Positions 17,204 to 26,165 of a DNA stretch of 64,000 nucleotides are shown piece by piece; position 1 is the stretch's first letter, and the number at the start of each line of letters is the position of its first letter. A program made the translations under genes and the position numbers. The DNA comes from Sphingobacterium cellulitidis (lineage in GTDB: Bacteria > Bacteroidota > Bacteroidia > Sphingobacteriales > Sphingobacteriaceae): assembly GCA_002245855.1 (NCBI GenBank), contig NOUX01000008.1, positions 1 to 64,000 on the forward strand, read 5' to 3'. The notes under the pieces are model-generated. The model had not been told where the DNA came from, ran no database searches, and worked only from the letters and a program-made list of their open reading frames with translations.

Positions 17204-18439
17204 ATGAAATCAAAGACACTAATTATTTTATTTCTGGCTATTGCCAACATGGCATTGGCTCAAAAAGAACCGATTCCTTATGAATGGTTTGAAGAACAAT
17301 CGAAAATTATTTCTGATTTGCAATACAAAGCCAATGGGCAGGAAATACATTTTAGCAATGATAAAATTTTAACTGCTAATTTTATAAAAGATAATTTCAG
17401 TATCAATTATAGTGATAAGCTTGCGTCTGTTTCCGTTAATTTCAAGGGAAATGGAAACGAAGGTCTTATCGTTGCAGAAAACATTGACCTTACAAGGGTT
17501 AAAGATTTAATCGAAGACAGCGACGGGGGAATTTTATTAATGTTTCCAAGTGCAGAAATAGAATGGCAGTTATATAAAAAAGAGGGAGAGCCAACAATAG
17601 AAAAAGACAAGTTCTTTTATTTCAAAGCGGCTAATGAAACTGATAACAAAAAAATGTTTGCTACTTTTTGGAGTATCATCAACCGTTTAAAAATTGACAA
17701 AGGATTGATAACGGTGAATGAAGTAGATAAACAATGGCAAGATTGGCAAAACCTAAAGATTGAAGATTTTTACATCAAATATCCCAAATCAATTTTAGCC
17801 CATGAATATAATGATGTAGCATTTAAAAAAGTAGGACATAAATATTACAATGAAGACAATTACTCCGAAGCATTGAAATGGTACGAGCGAGCCGCAAATC
17901 TTGGAAGTGGCGTTGCAAATTATATGATTGGTCATTTATATTTCTCAGGAAGAGGTGTAGAAAAAGATCAAAGCATTGCTTTTAAATACTACTTGAAAGG
18001 TGCAGAACAAGGAGATGTAGACGCATTACGTTTAACAGGACAAAGTTATTATTATGGTTGGGGAACTCAAGTGAACGAAGAAAAAGGGAGAAGTTTCTTT
18101 AAACAAGCGATAAATTACGGATGTGCGAAATCTCGTGAAAATTTGTGGAAATCTTATAAATATAAATTACAGTCTAATGCGAGTGAAATTATTGCTTGGT
18201 ATCAGAATTTTGCCAATACAAAAGGACCGCTGGAAGAAATGGAAATGGAATATCTAGGTATGGCATATTTTTACAATCAAGAGTATTCAAAATCATTAGA
18301 ATGGCTAAAAAAGGCCTGTGAAAAAGGAGGAGGAAGCGATAATATAGCAAGCACCATAAGAGAAATCTACTCTAAAGGATTAGGCGGTGTTAAGAAAGAT
18401 AAAAAAGCAGGCAAGTATTGGGAAGGTAAATGTGGTTAA
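17204..18439 (+). CDS. Secreted Sel1-repeat protein
   Basis: A 411-residue protein. Signal peptide to about residue 20 (MALAQ), an N-terminal domain without known match (about 21-190), then Sel1-type TPR-like repeats (about 215-330 and 365-408). The repeats read as YSEALKWYERAANLGSGVANY, YFSGRGVEKDQSIAFKYY and YYYGWGTQVNEEKGRSFF. Sel1 proteins are adaptor scaffolds, often in envelope signalling or secretion. The partner here is unknown. A truncated, start-less paralogue lies directly downstream, so this gene has been duplicated in tandem. Confidence 0.8.
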   Translation: MKSKTLIILFLAIANMALAQKEPIPYEWFEEQSKIISDLQYKANGQEIHFSNDKILTANFIKDNFSINYSDKLASVSVNFKGNGNEGLIVAENIDLTRVKDLIEDSDGGILLMFPSAEIEWQLYKKEGEPTIEKDKFFYFKAANETDNKKMFATFWSIINRLKIDKGLITVNEVDKQWQDWQNLKIEDFYIKYPKSILAHEYNDVAFKKVGHKYYNEDNYSEALKWYERAANLGSGVANYMIGHLYFSGRGVEKDQSIAFKYYLKGAEQGDVDALRLTGQSYYYGWGTQVNEEKGRSFFKQAINYGCAKSRENLWKSYKYKLQSNASEIIAWYQNFANTKGPLEEMEMEYLGMAYFYNQEYSKSLEWLKKACEKGGGSDNIASTIREIYSKGLGGVKKDKKAGKYWEGKCG

Positions 18440-18481
18440 CACAAATTGAAAACTTAAAATACCATCATAAATAATCTAATA

Positions 18482-18736
18482 CATAAAAAAACAATACTCA
18501 TAATTTTCTATTTAACCATAGCCAATCTTGTATTAGTTCAAAAGGAATTAATAACATATGAGAAATTAGATACATTCTCAAAAAACATCTCCGATATATT
18601 GATGAAAATGAATGGTAAATCTGTAAAATTCAATTATTTTATGATTGTTAGCAAAGTTTTATTTGCCCTACAACAAAAAATTATCCAAAAGCTCAAAAAA
18701 CAGTTACAAAATCGTGCTTTCATAACTGTTTTATAA
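18482..18736 (+). pseudogene. Truncated, start-less duplicate of the Sel1-protein N-terminus
   Basis: The open frame reads KKTILIIFYLTIANLVLVQK, then ELITYEKLDTFSKNISDILM, close to the first 55 residues of the Sel1-repeat protein at 17204 (KSKTLIILFLAIANMALAQK and so on). There is no ATG: the expected start reads CATAAAAAAA, as if the G of ATGAAAAAAA had been deleted. After about 57 residues the similarity ends at the direct repeat GCAAAGTTTTATTT and an unrelated tail runs to the stop at 18736. The Sel1 domain is absent. Confidence 0.7.
18651..18664 (+). repeat. 14-base direct repeat, right copy
   Basis: Second copy of GCAAAGTTTTATTT. It lies exactly where the decayed paralogue stops matching the intact Sel1 gene. 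Confidence 0.6.
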
Positions 18737-18782
18737 ATCCTAAATGCAGTTCAATACAGCATTGAAATAAGGGATACCAGCG

Positions 18783-19187
18783 CTATTCATTAGTTTTTAG
18801 AGCCGGTTTTATGTCTTCATACATGGCCATATATTTCAATGCTTCGCGAGAAGGTCCAAACACATCACCTTTCAACATCACTTGTACCGACCCGTCTTTT
18901 TGTGGGACCTCAATTACTTTTGATACTTTGACATGACTACCAACAGGGATTTCGGCTTTCAATTCAGCATTCGGCATATTAGTCTCTGCAGAAAGAAAAT
19001 ATCCAGATTTACCTCCTTCAGAATGGGTATAATTATAATAAAATAAAGGTTGTTTTGTAATAAAGATATTGTTTGCAATATCTGCATATTTAGGATCTTT
19101 ACTTACATCACCCTTTTCTCCTGAACAAGCTGATACAAGTACGATACCCAAGAACAGCAAAATTAAATTGAAATGTTTTTTCATCAT
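18783..19187 (-). CDS. Putative lipoprotein of unknown function
   Basis: A 134-residue protein with signal peptide and lipobox LVSAC (Cys21). The mature part is soluble with several short beta-strands (IPVGSHVKVSKVIEV) and no family I recognise. It stands alone; the thioredoxin-type gene to its right has its own terminator in between. Confidence 0.7.
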   Translation of the reverse strand: MMKKHFNLILLFLGIVLVSACSGEKGDVSKDPKYADIANNIFITKQPLFYYNYTHSEGGKSGYFLSAETNMPNAELKAEIPVGSHVKVSKVIEVPQKDGSVQVMLKGDVFGPSREALKYMAMYEDIKPALKTNE

Positions 19188-19330
19188 AGATTTTGTTTAA
19201 GTTATATTCTATTTCATAAAGTTGGGGAGATCTGCTTTAAAGCAGAAATATTGCACAGGACAAAGCGTATACAGCAAAAAAAACAGCATCTACAAATTGT
19301 CTACAAGGATAAAAAGGTTTGGTTTAAGCA

Positions 19331-19370
19331 TAAAAAAAGCCATCTAAGATGGTATTCTTAGATGGCTTTT
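19331..19370 (-). terminator. Intrinsic terminator of the thioredoxin-fold lipoprotein gene
   Basis: A perfect 12-base stem (AGCCATCTAAGA-type arms) with a run of seven T on the minus strand, 17 bases past the stop at 19387. Confidence 0.85.
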
Positions 19371-19386
19371 CCATATTCTTCATTAT

Positions 19387-20334
19387 TTATATATTCTGAA
19401 AGAATTGCATGATTTGATTTAAGTTCGAATCTTTCAAGATTACCTTTTTATTTTCAGATAACAGGTAAATTGTTGGAGTTGCTTTTATCATATATAAGCC
19501 TTTTGTTACCACGGTTTGATCTGGATCTAATCCATTAATCCAATTGGAAGGAATATTATTCTGGTAAGATTTCCAAATATCTTCATTTCCATCAGGGTAA
19601 ACGGCTAGAATTTTCAAGGCACCTTTTCCAATCACCGCATTAAAGCCGGGGTTGGTATTGATTTGAGAAATAGCTTCCTCACAGCTACTACATCCGGGTT
19701 CATAAAACATTAGCATGGTAAAGGGAGCTTTGACATCAAACAAAGAAGATTTTTTACCATCTGCAGTGATAAAGGTAAAATCAGTTGCCATTGTTCCGGG
19801 TTTATTTTTTCTAAGAATCGGGAGCAATGATTCATATTTTATTTTATCCTCCGGGGACAACTTTCCTGATCCAATCAAGTATTCCAAGAAGTATTCGTAA
19901 TACAAGTCATTCCGCATTGGGGAATTGGGATTTGACAAATAGTTATCAAATTGGTATTTAAAAAAATCAAATACTGGAGCATCGATTTTAGCTTCATTAA
20001 ACAAGCTTTCAATTCCTTCCTTCAGGGTATCTGGTTTTACAAGTGGGAAATGACCAATATAATCTACGACAGCTTGTTCCCCATAATTAGGATCAAAGAC
20101 TTTTACGGTATCTCTAAAATTAAAGTCATCCCAGAAGTGGTTGAACACATAAGTAATTTTAGCTTCTTCACCTTGAATATTCTCAGGAGCTTTTGGCGGC
20201 GTGTAAGGTCCAGCAGAATTGAGCTCGTTAATATCATTAGTACTTGAATTTTGTGATTTTTTGTTCTGATCACAGGAATATGTGAGGAATAAACTAAGAA
20301 GCACACATATTGTCCATATTTTTTTCATACTCAT
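19387..20334 (-). CDS. DUF5106/thioredoxin-fold lipoprotein (TlpA-like)
   Basis: A 315-residue lipoprotein (lipid Cys21 after LFLTYS). Residues about 55-175 form a helical DUF5106-type domain and about 185-315 a thioredoxin fold with the redox pair Cys215-Ser-Ser-Cys218 (EPGCSSCEE). The cis-proline segment is KATPTIYLL. It would act in the periplasm as a thiol-disulfide oxidoreductase, by analogy with TlpA/ResA proteins. No dedicated substrate gene is next to it. Confidence 0.85.
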   Translation of the reverse strand: MSMKKIWTICVLLSLFLTYSCDQNKKSQNSSTNDINELNSAGPYTPPKAPENIQGEEAKITYVFNHFWDDFNFRDTVKVFDPNYGEQAVVDYIGHFPLVKPDTLKEGIESLFNEAKIDAPVFDFFKYQFDNYLSNPNSPMRNDLYYEYFLEYLIGSGKLSPEDKIKYESLLPILRKNKPGTMATDFTFITADGKKSSLFDVKAPFTMLMFYEPGCSSCEEAISQINTNPGFNAVIGKGALKILAVYPDGNEDIWKSYQNNIPSNWINGLDPDQTVVTKGLYMIKATPTIYLLSENKKVILKDSNLNQIMQFFQNI

Positions 20335-20393
20335 ATATAAGAATTAACTAAAAATAGTAATTAATAAAGTACCAAGGTATGATTTTAGGGATT

Positions 20394-20436
20394 AAAAAAA
20401 AAGAAGCCTTGATATCGGGCGAGATCAAGGCTAATT
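20394..20436 (-). terminator. Intrinsic terminator of the outer-membrane barrel gene
   Basis: AGCCTTGAT and ATCAAGGCT pair around a ten-base loop. On the minus strand a long T-run follows (CTTCTTTTTTTTT). It lies 25 bases beyond the stop codon at 20461. Confidence 0.85.
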
Positions 20437-20460
20437 TATTAATAGTTAGTGAATCTAAGC

Positions 20461-21150
20461 TTATCTATTAAGGGTATATTTCACACCTACTGATGTAGAA
20501 ACTGCCCCTTCAAAATTTCTTCCTCCTGCTTCACCATCAAATTCGTCACCATATAAGTTACCACGAATGTCAAGTGTCAAATCAAGAGCGTTTGTCAGAC
20601 GGAATGATTGCAACAGACCTAAGTTTGGACTAAACTTTACAGATCCTGGATCAGAAAGAACTGCGCCGAACCCGATACCCACATAAGGGATTAAGTTGTA
20701 CATGCGTTGAGGATCATAACCTAATGCATCGTTAGTCCAGTTGAACATAAAGTCAGCATGAACATTAATGTATTTAAAGTCTTGGTACTCTAAGCCTTGG
20801 CCAGCGTGGAAAACTTTTCCAGTGCTGTACATTTGGGTTTGAGTTAGGCCTTTATAGTTAATACCATTTACACCTAATCTTACACCAAATTTTTCATCCA
20901 ACCATTTACCAGCATACACTTCAAATTGAGGAGTAATTCTTTTTCCCACACTCAATTGTTTGTCATGGTCTCCAAAATATATTTGTGCGCCTACATTTGC
21001 ACCAACAAACCAATGGTTCAAATCATAGCTTTCTTGGAACGCTTTATTAGCCATAAAATTTGTTTTCCAAGGATCGCCTTTAACTGGTTCCTTCGCGAAA
21101 CCTACCATAGCAAACATTGTTGCTAAAACTATACTACTTAACTTTTTCAT
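20461..21150 (-). CDS. Outer-membrane beta-barrel protein
   Basis: A 229-residue protein with a signal peptide (to about residue 19, GFAKE). Alternating amphipathic strands run throughout and the last strand ends VGVKYTLNR, typical of an eight-stranded OmpA/OmpX-like barrel in Bacteroidetes. No OmpA peptidoglycan-binding domain. Specific role unknown. Confidence 0.75.
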   Translation of the reverse strand: MKKLSSIVLATMFAMVGFAKEPVKGDPWKTNFMANKAFQESYDLNHWFVGANVGAQIYFGDHDKQLSVGKRITPQFEVYAGKWLDEKFGVRLGVNGINYKGLTQTQMYSTGKVFHAGQGLEYQDFKYINVHADFMFNWTNDALGYDPQRMYNLIPYVGIGFGAVLSDPGSVKFSPNLGLLQSFRLTNALDLTLDIRGNLYGDEFDGEAGGRNFEGAVSTSVGVKYTLNR

Positions 21151-21637
21151 TAATGTTGTTTTATGATTAAAAAGAAGAATTTATTAAATAACATTTTTAT
21201 AATAAATTTTTGTTCTTCCTTTTATTATCGCTTCTGAATGTATCTGTGTTTGAGGATGATAATAGCCAAAACACTTATTTTAATTATACTTGAAAATCAA
21301 TAGTTAGTGTGACCTTAAATTTAATTTTCTCTCTGAACAACATTACGAATATACGTTCATTTTCATCAGGAGCAAATTTAGCTAGACCACTAATTTATAC
21401 TATTAATTAAAATTAAAATATATATATTTTATATATTTTCATCACTTATTTAAAATACCTACAAAAACGAGGTTTTAAAAGAAAGAAACTTATCATTCTA
21501 TGACACGAATTTACTCATAGCATTTATATTTAACGCTAAGTTTAGTTTAATATTAATATTATTTGTAAATTATCATCTACAGGTGCTTAATATTAGGGAA
21601 ACGAGAAAGTTATAACCCATTAATCAGCGAATAATAA
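21151..21637. other. Intergenic region without recognisable gene
   Basis: About 490 bases upstream of the barrel-protein gene and downstream of the fimbrillin gene's terminator. Very AT-rich, stops in all frames. A possible -7 box (TAAATTTG on the minus strand, 21371-21378) lacks a good -33 partner. Nothing else stands out. Confidence 0.55.
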
Positions 21638-21661
21638 AGGGCTGTATTTGTTGACAGCCCT
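21638..21661 (-). terminator. Probable intrinsic terminator of the fimbrillin gene
   Basis: AGGGCTGT and ACAGCCCT form an eight-base stem with an eight-base loop, followed on the minus strand by a T-rich stretch (TTATTATT). It lies 22 bases past the stop at 21684. Confidence 0.65.
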
Positions 21662-21683
21662 CCGAATTTATTATTATTATCAT

Positions 21684-23300
21684 CTATTTTCTGACACAAC
21701 GAACATTCTCAAGACCACCAACCGTTGATTGAAAACCGTGCATCCGGACCTGACCTATAAATAAAATAGGAATATCACTAAACAAGTAACTTTCAACACC
21801 ACCCAATAGACCTCCTAAAAAGGTATCAGGGTCATCTGTCCAGAAATATGCATTGATTCCTTGATCTGGCACGACATTTACAATAGGGGTCATAAAACCT
21901 CTTTGAATAATCCTCAGCTTATTACTTGGATAAGGAGCTGCTGTTCCAGTTGCATCGTAATCTATATAATCACCATAAATTCTATAATTATCATTTTTTG
22001 TCAAGGCAGTTGCTTCAGCTTCTGTTGGCATCCGCCATTTATTTAATGGGTACACCCTTGTACAAGGATCCTGAGTATTAAGTGGACCTGGAGGAAATGG
22101 CGATTTATAATCCCAGTACTCTTCAGGACTTACCGGATAGTCATTTACACCAATAAGGTGTCTAAAACGATAGGCCTTATCTGCATAACTAAAATACAGG
22201 AGAGCCCGAGACCATCTTACCCCTTGCACAGTCAAAGCGGATTCAATCAGGTCTAAGGCAGAAGTCACCCTATTACCCCAAGCCAAGTTATTCATGTTCA
22301 TGGAATAGGATATTGGAGTACCAAAAGTACGAGTGCTTCCTTTATCTAATTTCACTGTAAAAGTGGATACATTGACTTTCATTGGAGCAATTGCAGTTTG
22401 TGCTGCAGTATAATAATATGCTACTTTGATGGTATCTTTAGTTTCCGGACTCAATTGTTTAAAGTTCAAGTTTCCTACATTCACCGCTGTGGTGGAAATA
22501 TATTGACCTGTCAACAAATCCAATGTTCCTTTTTTCACATAATCCGTACCTGCGAAAGTAGCAGTGATAGATTCAAGTCCTGCGAACATCCCTCTAGCAC
22601 TAATCTCAGCACCAATTCTAGAAGTACGATGGCCAAATTGCAATAACATTGGTTTATCAACATAGCCCGTACCAGTTACTCTCACGGTTCCGCTGGCATA
22701 TAACAAAGGTTTATCGATAGACGATTCCACTACTGGATTTGTCGTGCTAGTCACATCAGGGATAAAATCTTCAGTATTATAAGAATACGCATACCATGGG
22801 TAATCGATATTCTTATTTACTTCCACATGGGTTGCTACCCCAGATTCAGCATGAACAGAATTTACAAGAGCACCGTCCTTATAAAGGAGCAATCTATATT
22901 TAATCCTTGGAGCCATAGCTACTGCCTTTGATCCAGCATTAGATGCTTTGGAGGATTGACCATTTGAAACTCTTTTAGACTTAGGATCAATAGGATCATT
23001 CTGTAGTCTTACAATGGCATCAAAGGCTTCATAAGAAACATCTTTAGACTCTATTATGCCATCCGCAGATACCGCCGAACGAGAAGTATGAGCAGCAGAT
23101 GCTTTTCCATCATTTGAGTTAATTTCCACCTCATCTACAATCCCATCCACTGTAAAAGTAAGTTGGGCATCAACCTCTGGCAAAGGGTCATTTTGAATTT
23201 GCGAATCCCGATCACAACTATTGAAAAAACCAATTGAAATCACTCCAAAAACAGCAAGTTTAAAGAGTCTATTGTTCGTCAATTTTAGATTTAATTTCAT
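21684..23300 (-). CDS. Fimbrillin-family lipoprotein with C-terminal FISUMP-like region
   Basis: A 538-residue lipoprotein (lipid Cys29 after GFFNS). The N-terminal two-thirds match the fimbrillin/Mfa2 style of Bacteroidetes: strand-rich, with the ISARG segment and repeated Thr/Val strands. The C-terminal part (about 350-538) contains NKWRMPTEAEATAL, a FISUMP-type motif. Such proteins are stalk or tip subunits of type V pili or stay as surface lipoproteins. No other pilus gene is nearby apart from the 60-residue peptide gene 18 bases upstream, so a complete pilus operon is not visible. Confidence 0.78.
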   Translation of the reverse strand: MKLNLKLTNNRLFKLAVFGVISIGFFNSCDRDSQIQNDPLPEVDAQLTFTVDGIVDEVEINSNDGKASAAHTSRSAVSADGIIESKDVSYEAFDAIVRLQNDPIDPKSKRVSNGQSSKASNAGSKAVAMAPRIKYRLLLYKDGALVNSVHAESGVATHVEVNKNIDYPWYAYSYNTEDFIPDVTSTTNPVVESSIDKPLLYASGTVRVTGTGYVDKPMLLQFGHRTSRIGAEISARGMFAGLESITATFAGTDYVKKGTLDLLTGQYISTTAVNVGNLNFKQLSPETKDTIKVAYYYTAAQTAIAPMKVNVSTFTVKLDKGSTRTFGTPISYSMNMNNLAWGNRVTSALDLIESALTVQGVRWSRALLYFSYADKAYRFRHLIGVNDYPVSPEEYWDYKSPFPPGPLNTQDPCTRVYPLNKWRMPTEAEATALTKNDNYRIYGDYIDYDATGTAAPYPSNKLRIIQRGFMTPIVNVVPDQGINAYFWTDDPDTFLGGLLGGVESYLFSDIPILFIGQVRMHGFQSTVGGLENVRCVRK

Positions 23301-23318
23301 TTTTAATTTTCCTAAATT

Positions 23319-23501
23319 CTATAAATCAATTTCTTGGTTATTTCTTGTATCTGTCCAAGGATCTATCTCAGGGGTATAATTCCCTTCGGTTCCATTACCT
23401 GGAGTGAAACAGGCAGAAGACGCAAGAATGCCATGTTCTAATTCAATTTTTTGTATCACCAGTTTAGGCGACACGTATTTTCCTAATACTTTCTTTTCCA
23501 T
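23319..23501 (-). CDS. Small fimbrillin-associated peptide
   Basis: A 60-residue peptide with a basic, non-secretory start (MEKKVLGKYVSPKLVIQKIE), a central LASSACF segment and an acidic Asn/Asp/Glu-rich tail. Similar short proteins with a 'Y-x-SPK' start often sit immediately upstream of fimbrillin-type lipoproteins in Sphingobacterium relatives, as recalled from genome annotations. It lies 18 bases ahead of the fimbrillin gene on the same strand. Function unknown. Confidence 0.6.
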   Translation of the reverse strand: MEKKVLGKYVSPKLVIQKIELEHGILASSACFTPGNGTEGNYTPEIDPWTDTRNNQEIDL

Positions 23502-24144
23502 AATATTTTCAAAAGTTTTGCGAAGAAATTTGTTAACCTCCTTTTCAACCGTTGCCTGATCTTGTCCAAAATGTAAATCAATGAGCAGACACCAATTAGT
23601 TTTAATTATTAATAAACCATTTAAATACTATTAAATAAATATAATATTCTTCACAAAAGTATGTTAAGCAGTTCTTTATAATATTCATATGATTTAATAA
23701 TTTAGATTATGTAGTAATCTATTTACATCATATGAATTTCATTTAACTATTAATAATTAAACAAGATTATTGCTATAATTTTAGCTGTATAAGTTTTAGG
23801 AAACATTTTTTAAACAACAAATATTCGTATTAATTCAATAATACATTAATATTTATTTAACAATATATCTTAAGAGGAATAATGTCTAATACTTATGGTC
23901 AAAAATGCTTTTACGGACACGCTAATATTGATTTATAATAAATGAAAAGCGAATAGCTTAATCGTTAAGGATGTATTATTAGCTTAATTAAAGTTCAGGA
24001 TAGACCAGAATCCTGAAAAAACTCGGACCTGCTTAATAAAAACAAATACTAATAAAATAGGGTTTAATTATACAGGGAAACTCTAATATTCAGTAAATTA
24101 GGGTTGCAAATCAATTTAACAACAAGCAATGAAAGGAAAACAAT
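23502..24144. other. Long AT-rich intergenic region
   Basis: About 640 bases between the divergent fimbrillin unit (minus) and the ABM-domain gene (plus). It is very AT-rich with no open frame, no strong hairpin and no exact promoter match; a near match to the consensus (CAAAATGTA on plus at about 23569) lies upstream of the peptide gene. It probably holds regulatory DNA for both sides. Confidence 0.5.
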
Positions 24145-24456
24145 ATGAAGATTATTACTCGAATATGGCACGGAATTACGCGAAAGGAAGATGCTGACAC
24201 CTATCTAAACTATTTGTTTGATACAGGGATCAAGGATTATAAAAGCATAAAAGGAAATCTCTCCTGCAAAGTTCTTCGACGCATAGATCATGACATCTGC
24301 CATTTTATGACCATCACTGAATGGGATTCTGTATCGAGCATTCAAGAGTTTGCTGGAGAGAGTTTTGAAAAAGCCAGATATTACAAGGAAGACAAGCAAT
24401 ATCTATTGGAGTTTGAGGAATATGTCACTCATTTTGAAACTTATATCATTGACTAA
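24145..24456 (+). CDS. Antibiotic biosynthesis monooxygenase (ABM)-fold protein
   Basis: A 103-residue protein of ferredoxin-like fold: MKIITRIWHGIT (strand 1), a helix with ADTYLNYLF, and FMTITEWDSVSSIQEFAG (strand and helix), the usual ABM pattern. Members include small monooxygenases and proteins of unknown function, so no substrate is assigned. The 3' end overlaps the kdp-linked kinase gene by four bases in convergent orientation. Confidence 0.75.
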   Translation: MKIITRIWHGITRKEDADTYLNYLFDTGIKDYKSIKGNLSCKVLRRIDHDICHFMTITEWDSVSSIQEFAGESFEKARYYKEDKQYLLEFEEYVTHFETYIID

Positions 24457-26165
24457 GTTGTTACCATTGGTAATCTAAAATAGAAGGTACTACCCACTCC
24501 TAATTCAGAATCAACGCCGATTTTACCCCCTTGGTTTTCTATGAAATCCTTAGAAATGGATAAACCCAATCCTGTGCCCGTCCGAACGCTTCCAGGAATT
24601 TGGAAATAACGATCAAACACCTTGTTTTTATAGGCTGCATCGATTCCTTTACCATGATCTTTCACTGAAAAGAGTAAATGGTTATTTTCTTTTTTCAGGG
24701 AAACCATGATTTTGCTATTTACTGGAGAATAACGGATAGCATTGGTAATAAAGTTGGTCAACACCCAAGCCGTCTTTTCTTCATCCACAAAAATCTTGGC
24801 GATATTTTCATCAATATCCGTTGAAATTTCAATATGCTTTTGTTCAGCCTGCATTCTAGTTGCATTCAATGCATATTGGATAATAGGCAATGGATCCGAA
24901 ATCTGCGAATACAGTTTAATATTTCCAGTCTCTACCTGAGAAACGTTCAATAATTCACTAGTAATTCTCAATAACCTTAAACTATCCTCTTCTATCCCTT
25001 CCAACAAGGTCTTTTGTTCATCAGTGAGGCTTCCGGTCCGAGGATGTTTCAATAATTCAGAACTCAGTTGAATAGAAGCAATCGGCGTCCTCAACTCATG
25101 AGAAACAGTCGCTATAAAATTGGTTTTCGCTACATCTAATTCTTTAAATGTCGTGATGTTTTTCAGAACGATGACCTCTCCTATTTTTTGACTTTTTAGC
25201 TCTCCTGTTGGCGTAATTTCCATAGGGATCACTTCTTTTTCAAAATAACTTTCCTTATTATCGGCAAAGATCTTCATAGTAGACTCTCTGTTATTTTGAT
25301 CAATAAGATTCCTTACCAAATCATTATGATTTATTAATTCATCAATATTATTATGCAACAAGTCTTTTCGTTTTAATCCAGATACCTGTAAGCATTCATC
25401 ATTGATAAAAATAATCTTTCTATTTTCATCAAGTCCAATAACAGGATCATGCATGCTATTCACCAGTGTTTCCACTCTTTTCTTTTCTTCAAGAATTTGA
25501 TCAAGTTTACTATTGGAATATTCCTGAAGTTTTTCTGCCATGGTATTATAGGATGCTGCTAATTCTGCAAACTCACTTTCTCCATCAAAATAAACTCTGT
25601 GGGTATAGTTTTGCCGTGAGATTTCTTTGATGCTTTCGCTTAACTTTTTAATTGGGTTTGCGATATTACTTGGAAGATTAACAAACAAAACAAATCCTAT
25701 CAGGAAGCATAATGCTCCGATTACAGATATCAAAACAAAAGCATTGCTAGCTGTTTCTTTCGCATGATCACTTTTCATGACAATAGCATCCATATTGACG
25801 GTCATCAATTTGACTAAGTCAGCTCGAAAATCCTTGCCAACTTGTACATCTTCAGGATTAGCTTTCAGTTTATTCAATTGATCTGCTAGACGAGCTGTGA
25901 TTTCTTTTTCACCTTGTTCCGTTACATTCAATTGTTGTTTTGCGAAGTTGTTCTCCAATTGAGCGATAGCCTCTTTATTGAGATGGATCTCATCAGAAGC
26001 GTGCAACATGTTTCGAGCATATTCAACGGAGTTATAATTTGCAGATAATACATTTTCAGTATCCTTTTTCAATGAGCTGACGAATAAAGTACTTACCGCA
26101 GCCAGAATAAGGATCATTAGAAATAAAAATCCTATTCCTAAATAGAGTTTAGCTTTAATTTTCAT
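24453..26165 (-). CDS. HAMP-PAS sensor histidine kinase of the kdp locus
   Basis: A 570-residue kinase. Order: membrane helix (about 7-30), periplasmic helical sensor (31-145), second helix (about 146-168), HAMP (about 168-222), PAS (about 235-335), HisKA with phospho-acceptor His356 (SHELRTP) and HATPase with N-box NFITNAIRYSP and G-box GTGLGLSIS. It lacks the KdpD and Usp domains found in E. coli KdpD, because these are encoded by the preceding gene, whose stop it overlaps (ATGA). It is the last gene of the kdp operon and probably partners the NtrC-type regulator at 33745. Confidence 0.88.
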   Translation of the reverse strand: MKIKAKLYLGIGFLFLMILILAAVSTLFVSSLKKDTENVLSANYNSVEYARNMLHASDEIHLNKEAIAQLENNFAKQQLNVTEQGEKEITARLADQLNKLKANPEDVQVGKDFRADLVKLMTVNMDAIVMKSDHAKETASNAFVLISVIGALCFLIGFVLFVNLPSNIANPIKKLSESIKEISRQNYTHRVYFDGESEFAELAASYNTMAEKLQEYSNSKLDQILEEKKRVETLVNSMHDPVIGLDENRKIIFINDECLQVSGLKRKDLLHNNIDELINHNDLVRNLIDQNNRESTMKIFADNKESYFEKEVIPMEITPTGELKSQKIGEVIVLKNITTFKELDVAKTNFIATVSHELRTPIASIQLSSELLKHPRTGSLTDEQKTLLEGIEEDSLRLLRITSELLNVSQVETGNIKLYSQISDPLPIIQYALNATRMQAEQKHIEISTDIDENIAKIFVDEEKTAWVLTNFITNAIRYSPVNSKIMVSLKKENNHLLFSVKDHGKGIDAAYKNKVFDRYFQIPGSVRTGTGLGLSISKDFIENQGGKIGVDSELGVGSTFYFRLPMVTT

